Shown: positions 1 through 5,902 of the stretch, piece after piece
How the letters are laid out: every line of letters begins with the position of its first letter
Position numbering within the stretch: the stretch's first letter is position 1
From: Candidatus Pelagibacterales bacterium
GTDB lineage: Bacteria; Pseudomonadota; Alphaproteobacteria; Rickettsiales; UBA1997
Assembly: GCA_016882165.1 (NCBI GenBank)
Contig: VHBV01000082.1
Span: 1 to 5,945 of the forward strand
DNA length: 5,945 bases
Direction of reading: 5' to 3'
Notes under the pieces: generated by a model
What the model saw: the letters and a program-made list of their open reading frames with translations, nothing else
What the model was told of the DNA's origin: nothing
Database searches by the model: none
Program-made: the position numbers and the translations under genes

Positions 1-261
1 ATTCATGCTTGTATCATTGAAGATTATGCCTTTATTGGTATGGGATCAATTGTTATGGATTTGGCTCGTGTTGAAAAATATGGAATGCTTGCGGCAGGAG
101 CAGTTTTGACTCCAGGAAAAGTTGTTAAATCTGGACAAATTTGGGCAGGAAATCCAGCAAAATATTTTCGTGATTTAAATCAAAAAGAATTGGATTACAT
201 TAAAACTTCTGCCGAAAATTATATGGAATTGGCTGCTGAATATAAAGAAATTCAGGGTTAA
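1..261 (+). CDS. Gamma-class carbonic anhydrase-like hexapeptide-repeat protein, C-terminal part
   Basis: The gene is cut by the left edge. Reading from base 1 gives an open frame (IHACIIEDYAFIGMGS...) that ends with TAA at 259-261, so the ATG at 40 is an internal methionine. The visible 86 residues match the end of the gamma carbonic anhydrase/YrdA/PaaY-like family: left-handed beta-helix turns (IEDYAFIGMGSIVMD, then GMLAAGAVLTPGKVV), the SGQIWAGNPAKYFRDL segment, and a C-terminal helix starting LNQKELDYI. The His at codon 2, in IHAC, lines up with the last zinc-ligand histidine of the family's usual LHGC/IHGC motif. Members are trimeric, usually cytoplasmic metalloproteins. Some hydrate CO2 and many have no proven activity, so catalysis is not assured. 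The N-terminal two thirds and the other zinc ligands are outside the window. The stop lies 5 bases before the next start, suggesting cotranscription. Confidence 0.88.
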   Translation: MHACIIEDYAFIGMGSIVMDLARVEKYGMLAAGAVLTPGKVVKSGQIWAGNPAKYFRDLNQKELDYIKTSAENYMELAAEYKEIQG

Positions 262-266
262 TTTTA

Positions 267-1076
267 ATGTCTTATTTTAATGAAGCGCAAATTGAGAAAA
301 TAGTTGAGATTGCTTTTGAAGCTGGAGAAATAGCTGTTAGAGCTCAAAATTCTGGTGATTTTAAAGTAATGACAAAGCCTGACAATTCAAAGGTTACAAG
401 TGCTGATATTGAAGTTAGTAAATTTATTCATCAAAAGCTGACTAATAATTTTCCAGAAATAGAAGTTGTATGTGAAGAAGGAAATTTGCGTGAAGTAAAT
501 GACATTTTTTGGCTTGTAGATCCAATTGATGGAACCAGTAGTTTTATTCAAGGAAGTTCTGAATTTGCTTTAAACATTGCTCTAATCAAAGATAAAAAAG
601 TGGTCTTTGGTTTAATTTATGCTCCGCTTTTTGAAAATGGCAAAATTGCCTTCTCGGATTCTAATAACAACCTAGTTTTACAAGATAGACACAAAAAAAC
701 TTATACTTCATTTTTCGACCACTCTGAGTCAAAAAAGATATTGAAAATTATCACAAGCGCCAGAACGAAAGATTGCGATATTGAAAAATATTTAAATCAA
801 TTTTATCCAGACTATATAAATAATTTTGCAGTTGAAAGGCTTTCTTCAGCAGTAAAGTTTTTTAGAATTATTGAGGGTAAAGCAGATTTATATTTACATT
901 TTCGTCCATCAATGGAATGGGATATTGCTTCAGGTCAGTTTTTAGTTGAACTTATGGGTGGAAAAGTAAAAAAATTGTCTTTTAATGAAAATGGTTTCGA
1001 AATTGGTGAGGAAATGCTTTACAAAAAGATCGATTTTATTAACAAATCTTTTGTTTCTTTTATAGGAGATTTTTAA
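267..1076 (+). CDS. cysQ: 3'(2'),5'-bisphosphate nucleotidase CysQ (inositol monophosphatase superfamily)
   Basis: This 269-residue protein has the usual length and all hallmarks of the Mg-dependent, lithium-sensitive phosphatase fold. They are KPDNSKVTSAD (about residues 37-47), the acidic pair E70-E71, the metal-binding motif WLVDPIDGTSSF (82-93, with D85 and D88), and the second motif MEWDIASGQFLVELMGG (216-232, with W218 and D219). Family knowledge: CysQ removes a phosphate from 3'-phosphoadenosine 5'-phosphate (pAp), giving AMP. In bacteria without sulfate assimilation, pAp still arises when CoA's phosphopantetheine is transferred to acyl carrier protein, which is the likely reason for keeping it here. 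Substrate choice against inositol phosphates cannot be settled from motifs alone. The start is the ATG at 267. AGGG at 254-257, inside the end of the previous gene, is the only Shine-Dalgarno-like sequence near it. The next gene begins 2 bases after the stop. Confidence 0.87.
   Translation: MSYFNEAQIEKIVEIAFEAGEIAVRAQNSGDFKVMTKPDNSKVTSADIEVSKFIHQKLTNNFPEIEVVCEEGNLREVNDIFWLVDPIDGTSSFIQGSSEFALNIALIKDKKVVFGLIYAPLFENGKIAFSDSNNNLVLQDRHKKTYTSFFDHSESKKILKIITSARTKDCDIEKYLNQFYPDYINNFAVERLSSAVKFFRIIEGKADLYLHFRPSMEWDIASGQFLVELMGGKVKKLSFNENGFEIGEEMLYKKIDFINKSFVSFIGDF
1064..1069 (+). promoter_or_regulatory. Ribosome binding site of the DUF2610-like gene
   Basis: AGGAGA lies 9 bases before the ATG at 1079 and inside the last codons of cysQ. 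It is one of the two clear Shine-Dalgarno sites in the window. It fixes the downstream start and suggests that translation of the two genes is coupled. Confidence 0.7.
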
Positions 1077-1078
1077 AT

Positions 1079-1390
1079 ATGGTGAAAAAATTTACAACTA
1101 ATTGCGATTTTTCAGGTACAAAACATCCAGTAACTTTCTTTGTTGGCGATTCTTTTAGTGGAGTTCACCCTTTAGCTTTTCAAAGTAGATGGTTATCAAA
1201 AGAAAAAGGAGGTAATGTTCCAAATGAAATTATGGATTCTTTTTCTAAGCTAAAAGACATTGCAGATCAGAGCAAAGTATCTTTTGAAGAGTTATGTGGA
1301 TATGTAATTGACGAATTAAATGAAAGTAAATCTTTAGCCAGTGATGCAAAAAAAGCATTGGAGTTTACTAAAGATAAAAGCTCGAGTTAG
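1079..1390 (+). CDS. Small DUF2610-like protein, function unknown
   Basis: This is a 103-residue soluble protein with no signal peptide or membrane segment. The N-terminal half (residues 1-50) carries the pattern I associate with DUF2610 proteins of Rickettsiales and other Proteobacteria. It has a short beta-rich start with NCDFSGTKHPVTFFVGD, then HPLAFQSRWLSKEKGG and VPNEIMDSFSKL. The second half (about 52-85) is predicted helical (IADQSKVSFEELCGYVIDEL) and resembles the end of that domain. The tail is Lys/Ser-rich and variable. No reaction or partner is known to me, and no catalytic motif is evident. The start is well supported by an AGGAGA site 9 bases upstream. The gene begins 2 bases after cysQ and ends with the tandem stops TAG TAA (1388-1393). 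The family assignment is from memory of the motif pattern, not from a search. Confidence 0.75.
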   Translation: MVKKFTTNCDFSGTKHPVTFFVGDSFSGVHPLAFQSRWLSKEKGGNVPNEIMDSFSKLKDIADQSKVSFEELCGYVIDELNESKSLASDAKKALEFTKDKSSS

Positions 1391-1458
1391 TAATAAAAAA
1401 AGAAGTAATCCTTATAAATATTAACTCAAATAAAAAATAGGAAAAAAGTAAGTAATTT

Positions 1459-2385
1459 ATGGATAAAAATAAAGTTGTTGCAGTTTTACTTGGCGGTTGG
1501 AATTCAGAAAGAGAAGTTTCTTTAAGATCAGGTGAAGCAGTTTATAATGCGTTAATTTCTTTAGGATATAAAGCTGTTAAAATTGACTTTTCGCGTGATA
1601 TTTTTAAACAAATTCAAGATGTAAAACCAGATATAATTTTCAATGCTTTGCATGGTCAATATGGTGAAGATGGAAGAATACAAGGTTTTTTGGATATTAT
1701 GGGAATTCCATATACTCATTCTGGAATTACTGCTTCTGCAATTTGCATGGATAAAATTCTAACCAGAAAAATTTGTCAAACCTTTGGAATTAAGTCTCCT
1801 CAATATGGAATTGTAAGAAAAGGTGATGATGAAAATAATAAGAAAGTGATGTTTGAAATTGGAAAACCATTTGTTATAAAACCTGTAAATGAAGGTTCCA
1901 GTGTAGGAGTTGAGGTTGTTCTGGCGAATACAAAATTTGATATCTCATCTTATGAGTGGAAATTTGGTGATGAAATGATAGTAGAAAAATACTTGGCTGG
2001 TCAAGAAATACAAGTTGCTGTTATGGATAATAAATCACTTGGTGCAATTGAAATTAGACCGCATGGATTATTCTATGATTATAAATGTAAGTATACTCCT
2101 GGAATGACAGATTACATTATGCCAGCTGAAATTTCAGATGAAAAATATAACGAGGTTTTAGCTTTGGCTGAAAAATGTCATAAAGCTTTTGCTTGTAAAG
2201 GTGTAAGTAGAGTTGATTTTATTTTAAATAATAAAGATGGTGGAGATAATAATTTTTATCTTCTTGAAGTTAATACTCATCCTGGTTTCACTCCTACTTC
2301 TTTGGTTCCAAAAATTGCTAAACACGTTGAAATCTCTTTTGAAGAAATAGTTGAATATCTTTTGAACAGCGCCATTAAAGCTTAA
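1459..2385 (+). CDS. ddl: D-alanine--D-alanine ligase (DdlB type)
   Basis: This ATP-grasp enzyme joins two D-alanines for the peptidoglycan pentapeptide in the cytoplasm. At 308 residues it is full length for the short DdlB class. Visible motifs are GGWNSEREVSLRSG (12-25; E17 matches the glutamate that holds the first D-Ala), HGQYGEDGRIQGFLDIMGIPYTHSG (65-89), and the ATP-binding segment KPVNEGSSVGV (141-151). Further on come the loop FYDYKCKY (205-212), RVDF with D253, and LEVNTHPGFTPTSLVP (269-284). D253, E270 and N272 match the magnesium ligands. The omega-loop tyrosines are kept, as in true D-Ala-D-Ala enzymes rather than the D-lactate ligases of the VanA type. The ATG at 1459 sits directly before the first conserved strand. 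No strong ribosome site is seen; AGGA at 1439-1442 is too far away. A 68-base gap precedes it, so a local promoter is possible. ftsQ follows after 21 bases. Confidence 0.95.
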   Translation: MDKNKVVAVLLGGWNSEREVSLRSGEAVYNALISLGYKAVKIDFSRDIFKQIQDVKPDIIFNALHGQYGEDGRIQGFLDIMGIPYTHSGITASAICMDKILTRKICQTFGIKSPQYGIVRKGDDENNKKVMFEIGKPFVIKPVNEGSSVGVEVVLANTKFDISSYEWKFGDEMIVEKYLAGQEIQVAVMDNKSLGAIEIRPHGLFYDYKCKYTPGMTDYIMPAEISDEKYNEVLALAEKCHKAFACKGVSRVDFILNNKDGGDNNFYLLEVNTHPGFTPTSLVPKIAKHVEISFEEIVEYLLNSAIKA

Positions 2386-2406
2386 TAATCAAATTTTGTT
2401 TTTGGC

Positions 2407-3294
2407 ATGACTGGAAAGTTTAAAGAAAAAATCAGTGACTTTTTTCTTAGCAATAGATTGTTAAGAAAAATAAGAAACTTTTTTAACTATGTTGTTTTGC
2501 CGTTCTTAATAAAAGCTTTTCTTATTTTTCTTTTGATAATTTTAGCTCTTATTTCTGGTGCTAAAATTATAAAACCAGCATATTTTGATGAAGTTTATCG
2601 TAAGTCTTCTTTTTATTTTTTAAGATATTTACATCTAGATAATCATCAATTTACAGAAGTAAAAGTTATAGGTAATAAAAGAACTTCTGAATCTGAAATA
2701 GTCGCAATTGTAAATGAGATTGGAAAAGATCATTACAATTTTATTGAAAATAGTAAAGAAGATGCTTATCAGCCAATAATTAAAAAAATTGTAATAAAAA
2801 TAAAAGAAAAACTGCCTTGGATTAATGAAGTTGTTATAACAAGAAATATGCCAAATTCTATTAGTATTTCGGTTACTGAATATGAACCATTTGCAATATG
2901 GCATAAAGATGATGAAAAATATGTAGCAGATAAAGATGGTAATATTGTTTTGGTACAAGATGTAGAAGAATTTAAAGATCTTTTGATATTATCAGGAGAA
3001 GGTGGTACAAGTAATGTTAAGTCTTTGTTTAATATTTTTGCAATTGATCCAAATTTAAGTTCGCAAGTTTACTCAGCAACTTGGATTGGTGGTAGAAGAT
3101 GGGATATAAGACTTGATGATGGTTTGTTGATAAAACTTCCAGAAAGTAACATTAGTGAAGCATGGAATGGATTGTTAAAAATTTATAATATGCAAGGTGC
3201 TATAGTTGGTTTAAGTGTGATAGATTTGAGAGTTGAAGGGAAAATTTATCTTGAATATGGTGATTCAATTGTTAAAGAAATAAAAAGTCTGTAA
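2407..3294 (+). CDS. ftsQ: Cell division protein FtsQ
   Basis: This is a bitopic inner-membrane protein of the divisome. In the families studied, FtsQ scaffolds FtsB and FtsL and links the cytoplasmic Z-ring to septal peptidoglycan synthesis. The 295-residue sequence has a short, basic cytoplasmic N-terminus (residues 1-27), one membrane helix (about 29-52) and a periplasmic part. The periplasmic part starts with a POTRA domain (about 82-157), beginning FTEVKVIGNKRTSESEIV and ending with LPWINEVVITRNMPNSISISVTEYEP. This end matches the family's LPWIxxVxVxRxxPxxLxIxVxExxP signature. The beta domain follows, with YVADKDGNIV (172-181) and the late RWDIRLDDGLLIKLP and VIDLRVEGKIYLEY strands. Compared with the E. 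coli protein as I remember it, about 10 extra residues lie inside the POTRA domain (around 115-130). The place between ddl and ftsA confirms the call. There is no clear ribosome site before the ATG. Confidence 0.93.
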   Translation: MTGKFKEKISDFFLSNRLLRKIRNFFNYVVLPFLIKAFLIFLLIILALISGAKIIKPAYFDEVYRKSSFYFLRYLHLDNHQFTEVKVIGNKRTSESEIVAIVNEIGKDHYNFIENSKEDAYQPIIKKIVIKIKEKLPWINEVVITRNMPNSISISVTEYEPFAIWHKDDEKYVADKDGNIVLVQDVEEFKDLLILSGEGGTSNVKSLFNIFAIDPNLSSQVYSATWIGGRRWDIRLDDGLLIKLPESNISEAWNGLLKIYNMQGAIVGLSVIDLRVEGKIYLEYGDSIVKEIKSL

Positions 3295-3328
3295 AAAATA
3301 TAGATTTTCAAATATATAGATTAATTAA

Positions 3329-4567
3329 ATGACAAAGAATTTTAAAAAAGGAAAAATAGTTGCTTGCCTTGATATTGGTTCTTCCAAAGTTGTTTGTCTT
3401 ATTGCCTCAATTAATTCTGGTCATGTTGAAATTTTGGGATATGGTCATAAAGAGTCAAAAGGTATAGTTGGCAGTGTTGTTTCAGATATGAAAATGGCTC
3501 AAAAAGCAATTACAAGTGTTGTTGCTGAGGCAGAAAGAATGGCAGGCTTAAATATTGATAAGCTTTTAGTTGGAATTTCAGGAAATCAGGTCAAGTCAAC
3601 TAGAAGAGACGTTAGTGTTAAAGTTGCGTCAGACATAGTGAAATTTTCTGACATTGGAAATTTAGCCAATATGGTTCGTAGCGAGTTTAGAAAGAAAAAT
3701 CGTGAAATCATACATTTAATTCCTTTGCAATATAATCTTGATGATTTGCCTGTAGTGGAAAACCCTCGTTATATGTCAGGAGATAAATTACATGCTAAAT
3801 TTCATGTAGTTTCAACTTCTTATAATACGGTTAGAAATATTGAAAACTGTCTTAAAAGATGTCAGCTTTCAATTAATAGTTATGTTGTTGAACCTTATGC
3901 TTCATCTCTTTCTTGTTTAACTGAAAATGAAAACAATCTTGGAACTTTGCTTATTGATATTGGAGGAAGTTCAACATCTTTTTGTGTTATAATATCTAAA
4001 AAATTATTTTATGTAGGAAGCTCAAATATTGGTGGAATACATATTACAAAAGATATTTCAACAATACTTAATATTAAGTTTGAGTTAGCTGAAAAAATAA
4101 AAAGTCTAAACAACTCTTTATTGATAAGTCCTCTTGAAGAAAAAGAGTTGATAAAACTAAAAATTCTTGATTTTGAAGAAGGTCCAGAAATGGTTAATAT
4201 AAATCGTTTAGAATTTCGTGATATAATAAAAGCTAGATTAGAAGAGATGTTTGAGCTTACCAAAGAGAGCTTGCAAAAAGCTGGAATTCCTCTTGATATT
4301 ATAGGAAACGTAGTACTGACTGGAGGAGTTACGTCAACAGTTGGTATTGATAGATTAGCTTCGGAAATTTTTGGAAAGAATGTGCGTATTGGTTATCCGA
4401 CTAAACCAGAGGGAATTCCATCGGAAATCTTGAATCCAACATATTCTTCTTGTTTAGGAATGATGGTATTTTTGAAAAATATGTATTTGAGAGAAAGAAT
4501 TAAAGATGGTTTTGAAGTCAAAAATAGTTGGTTTAGACAGTTTATAGAAAAACTAGCCGCAATATAA
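3329..4567 (+). CDS. ftsA: Cell division protein FtsA
   Basis: FtsA is the actin-like ATPase that anchors FtsZ filaments to the inner membrane and helps activate the divisome. The 412-residue length is normal. The fold's landmarks are the phosphate-1 loop ACLDIGSSKVVCLIA (12-26), the FtsA-specific 1C subdomain (about 85-165), the phosphate-2 loop LLIDIGGSSTSF (207-218), GGIHITKDIS (235-244), and the adenosine motif VVLTGGVTSTVGIDRLASEIFG (328-349). The C-terminus has a variable linker and ends in SWFRQFIEKLAAI (400-412). This is a short amphipathic helix, as expected for the membrane-targeting tail that sits next to the lipid surface. The start at 3329 has no Shine-Dalgarno sequence, but the conserved core begins about 10 residues later, so it fits. 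Tandem TAA stops end the gene (4565-4570). FtsZ, which often follows ftsA, is absent here. Confidence 0.95.
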   Translation: MTKNFKKGKIVACLDIGSSKVVCLIASINSGHVEILGYGHKESKGIVGSVVSDMKMAQKAITSVVAEAERMAGLNIDKLLVGISGNQVKSTRRDVSVKVASDIVKFSDIGNLANMVRSEFRKKNREIIHLIPLQYNLDDLPVVENPRYMSGDKLHAKFHVVSTSYNTVRNIENCLKRCQLSINSYVVEPYASSLSCLTENENNLGTLLIDIGGSSTSFCVIISKKLFYVGSSNIGGIHITKDISTILNIKFELAEKIKSLNNSLLISPLEEKELIKLKILDFEEGPEMVNINRLEFRDIIKARLEEMFELTKESLQKAGIPLDIIGNVVLTGGVTSTVGIDRLASEIFGKNVRIGYPTKPEGIPSEILNPTYSSCLGMMVFLKNMYLRERIKDGFEVKNSWFRQFIEKLAAI

Positions 4568-4616
4568 TAAAGAAAAATTGTGTTCTTTTGTTATAGAAGA
4601 ATATTTGAGATTTATA

Positions 4617-4650
4617 AATAAGATAAAAACAACTTTATCTTTCTTATTTT
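4617..4650 (+). terminator. Weak candidate terminator after ftsA
   Basis: AAGATAAA (4620-4627) pairs perfectly with TTTATCTT (4634-4641) around a six-base AACAAC loop, and TTTT follows at 4647-4650. The position, about 50 bases after the ftsA stop, suits an operon end. However, the stem has only one G-C pair, so it would be unstable, and similar pairings arise by chance in such AT-rich DNA. Confidence 0.3.
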
Positions 4651-4700
4651 AAAGTTAGATCAAGTCGATTAAAAATTTTCTATTTTAAAATTAATTCTGG

Positions 4701-4815
4701 CAATTATACCGTAAACAATAATTGTTATTCTGAGTTTTAAAACCAATGGTCTCAGAAGTTTTTGCTCAGATATTACCTATTGAGATAGTTATTTCGCTCG
4801 AGATGAAAATAATTA
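4701..4815. repeat. Hairpin-rich imperfect palindrome, possible decayed REP/MITE-type element
   Basis: Several short inverted repeats lie end to end. CAATTAT (4701-4707) pairs with ATAATTG (4718-4724). TTCTGAG (4728-4734) pairs with CTCAGAA (4751-4757). CTCAgATA (4765-4772, one bulged G) pairs with TATTGAG (4778-4784). TTATTT (4789-4794) pairs with AAATAA (4807-4812) around a CTCGAG palindrome (4797-4802). The outer ends also mirror each other: the reverse complement of 4717-4734 matches 4797-4814 at 12 of 18 positions. No coding frame of note crosses it. The CTCGAGATGA-type and TTATTCTGAG-type ends resemble the TCATCTCGAG and TCATTCTGAG ends of short dispersed palindromes known in many bacteria. 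That comparison is from memory. A structured 5' leader or small RNA is an alternative. Confidence 0.45.
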
Positions 4816-4856
4816 GCTAACAGTTTCTAAAATTATATTAGTTACTTAATTTTTGC

Positions 4857-4862
4857 GGAGGG
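4857..4862 (+). promoter_or_regulatory. Strong Shine-Dalgarno site deciding a TTG start
   Basis: GGAGGG at 4857-4862 lies just ahead of the TTG at 4866. The spacing is short, 3 bases from the last G or 4 from the core GGAGG. In-frame TAG at 4839-4841 rules out a start far upstream, and the downstream frame has no ATG at all. This site therefore supports TTG as the initiation codon. Confidence 0.65.
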
Positions 4863-4865
4863 TAT

Positions 4866-5351
4866 TTGTTTTCAGAAAAAAGAAACTCAACTAAGAATAT
4901 TACAAATTCTATAGAAACATCTATAATAGAGTCGACAGAAATATATGATGATGAAAATAATCAAATTTTTATAGGTGCAGAAGTTAGCTTTAGCGTTGAT
5001 CCAAATTACTTATCACAATTAGAAGACTCAGAAACAAATCAAGCATTGGAAGCTTTTTCAGCATTGCATCAAGGTAATAACAAAAATATTTATATTGCCG
5101 AAAACAAAGACATTCCTAAAACATTAGATTCACAGCAAGAAGAATGGTCACTATCTTCTTCAGATCAAGATAGTTTAGATTTTGAGGTTAGTTCAGATGA
5201 TGAGTCTTCTAAATCACATGATTCAAATTTATATTATTATGTTTCAAGTTCAGATGAAGAAGAAAATGATGATGCGACCAAAAAACCAACTAAAACTCCG
5301 AAAAATTCTAGCGTAGTTTCTTTTGCCACTGGAAATTTTCTAACTAAGTAA
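4866..5351 (+). CDS. Small acidic, serine-rich hypothetical protein (TTG start)
   Basis: I do not recognise this 161-residue protein. It has no signal peptide, no membrane helix and no cysteine. The only methionine would be the initiator, read from TTG behind a GGAGGG site. The first half is Ser/Thr/Asn/Glu-rich with a short, more ordered stretch around IFIGAEVSFSVDPNYLSQLED (about 34-54) and ALEAFSALHQG (60-70). From residue 95 to 136 three serine-acid clusters follow each other: SLSSSDQDS, VSSDDESS and VSSSDEEENDD. A basic tail, KKPTKTPKNSS, comes next. Clusters of Ser followed by Asp/Glu look like sites for eukaryotic casein kinase 2, which would suit a protein delivered into a host cell, but that is inference only. 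It stands apart from the operon upstream and has its own terminator (5363-5390), so it is probably a single-gene unit. Disorder and low complexity make homology calls unreliable. Confidence 0.7.
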   Translation: MFSEKRNSTKNITNSIETSIIESTEIYDDENNQIFIGAEVSFSVDPNYLSQLEDSETNQALEAFSALHQGNNKNIYIAENKDIPKTLDSQQEEWSLSSSDQDSLDFEVSSDDESSKSHDSNLYYYVSSSDEEENDDATKKPTKTPKNSSVVSFATGNFLTK

Positions 5352-5353
5352 AA

Positions 5354-5902
5354 TTATCTTGTAAGCGAGTTATGATCGCTTTTATTTTTTTCCGCTCTTT
5401 TTACAAAGCTCTCTTCACTATTTGTAGTTAAATTAGAATCTTTCTTAACTTTAGTTGTTTTTGATTTTGCTATTGTAATTCCAGCTATTGCATCAATTGC
5501 TAATTCTTTGAATTTTCTTTGAACAACTTTCTGTCTTTTTTTCCACCATAGAAAAGATCTGCCTTCTGATGTATTAAAATTATCAGTTGAACCCATTTTA
5601 TCAACTTCTTCTGACCTATTGTCCCAAATATCTTCTGAAGATAAACTATTGGATTTTTTTGTTTCAAGTCCGCCAACTTCTTTGCTTAAATTTCTTTGTT
5701 GATTATTTTTTGGGAAAATAACTTTTTTTAAATTTGCTATGACTTTCTGAACTTTGTCATTATTACTTATTTCGTTTTTAACTTGTTCTTCGGTTTGTTC
5801 TTCTTGCTGAAAAGATTCATCTTTTTTGATGAAATTTTGATCACCAAGTTCTTGATTCTTTTTTATAACTTCTTGCCAACTTTTTTCTTCTGAGTTATTC
5901 AT
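5354..5902 (-). CDS. Charged low-complexity hypothetical protein, possibly 5'-partial
   Basis: No family is recognised. From the ATG at 5902-5900 the product has 182 residues, rich in Lys, Glu, Asn, Ser and Gln and without cysteine. The first 50 residues are acidic and glutamine-rich, with likely coiled or disordered character (QQEEQTEEQVKNE). The middle is polar. Residues 114-146 hold the only ordered-looking part: an aromatic-basic patch, SFLWWKKRQKVVQRKFKEL, followed by a mildly hydrophobic AIDAIAGITIA. The C-terminus is basic. No Shine-Dalgarno sequence precedes this ATG, and the frame stays open without a stop to the window edge at 5945 (residues CTKNCSKTRNNNSV before the Met). The true start may therefore be outside the window. 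Such a long open frame in DNA rich in TAA/TAG argues that the gene is real. It converges with the plus-strand gene, with two bases between the stop codons. Confidence 0.65.
   Translation of the reverse strand: MNNSEEKSWQEVIKKNQELGDQNFIKKDESFQQEEQTEEQVKNEISNNDKVQKVIANLKKVIFPKNNQQRNLSKEVGGLETKKSNSLSSEDIWDNRSEEVDKMGSTDNFNTSEGRSFLWWKKRQKVVQRKFKELAIDAIAGITIAKSKTTKVKKDSNLTTNSEESFVKRAEKNKSDHNSLTR
5363..5390 (+). terminator. Rho-independent terminator of the acidic protein gene
   Basis: AAGCGA (5363-5368) pairs perfectly with TCGCTT (5376-5381) around a seven-base loop, and the run TTATTTTTTT follows at once. The hairpin begins 12 bases after the TAA of the plus-strand gene. On the minus strand no T-run follows the stem, so it works in the plus direction. 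It lies within the last codons of the opposing minus-strand gene (residues SDHNSL). Confidence 0.75.

Noticed and set aside
40..261. A complete small protein starting at the ATG at 40
   Set aside because: The frame is open back to base 1, and the upstream residues IHACIIEDYAFIG continue the hexapeptide repeat, so this is an internal methionine of a truncated gene.
1391..1458. Terminator or promoter in the gap before ddl
   Set aside because: The 68 bases are nearly all A and T with no G-C-containing stem and no convincing promoter pair, so nothing can be supported.
2635..2958. Minus-strand open frame of 107 codons inside ftsQ
   Set aside because: It lies wholly within a clearly conserved gene, and its product is a Phe/Ile/Tyr/Asn-rich string typical of antisense reading of AT-rich coding DNA.
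4009..4263. Minus-strand open frame of 84 codons inside ftsA
   Set aside because: It lies opposite conserved FtsA sequence, has no ribosome site, and is Ser/Ile/Phe-rich in the way antisense frames are.
4811..4839. Sigma-70 promoter for the acidic protein gene, with TATATT at 4834-4839
   Set aside because: The -10 is plausible, but no -35 hexamer of fair quality lies at 16-18 bases, and TATA-like hexamers are common by chance at this composition.
4720..4860. Riboswitch or leader controlling the TTG-start gene
   Set aside because: The hairpins do not match any riboswitch consensus I know, and a decayed palindromic repeat explains the mirrored ends better.
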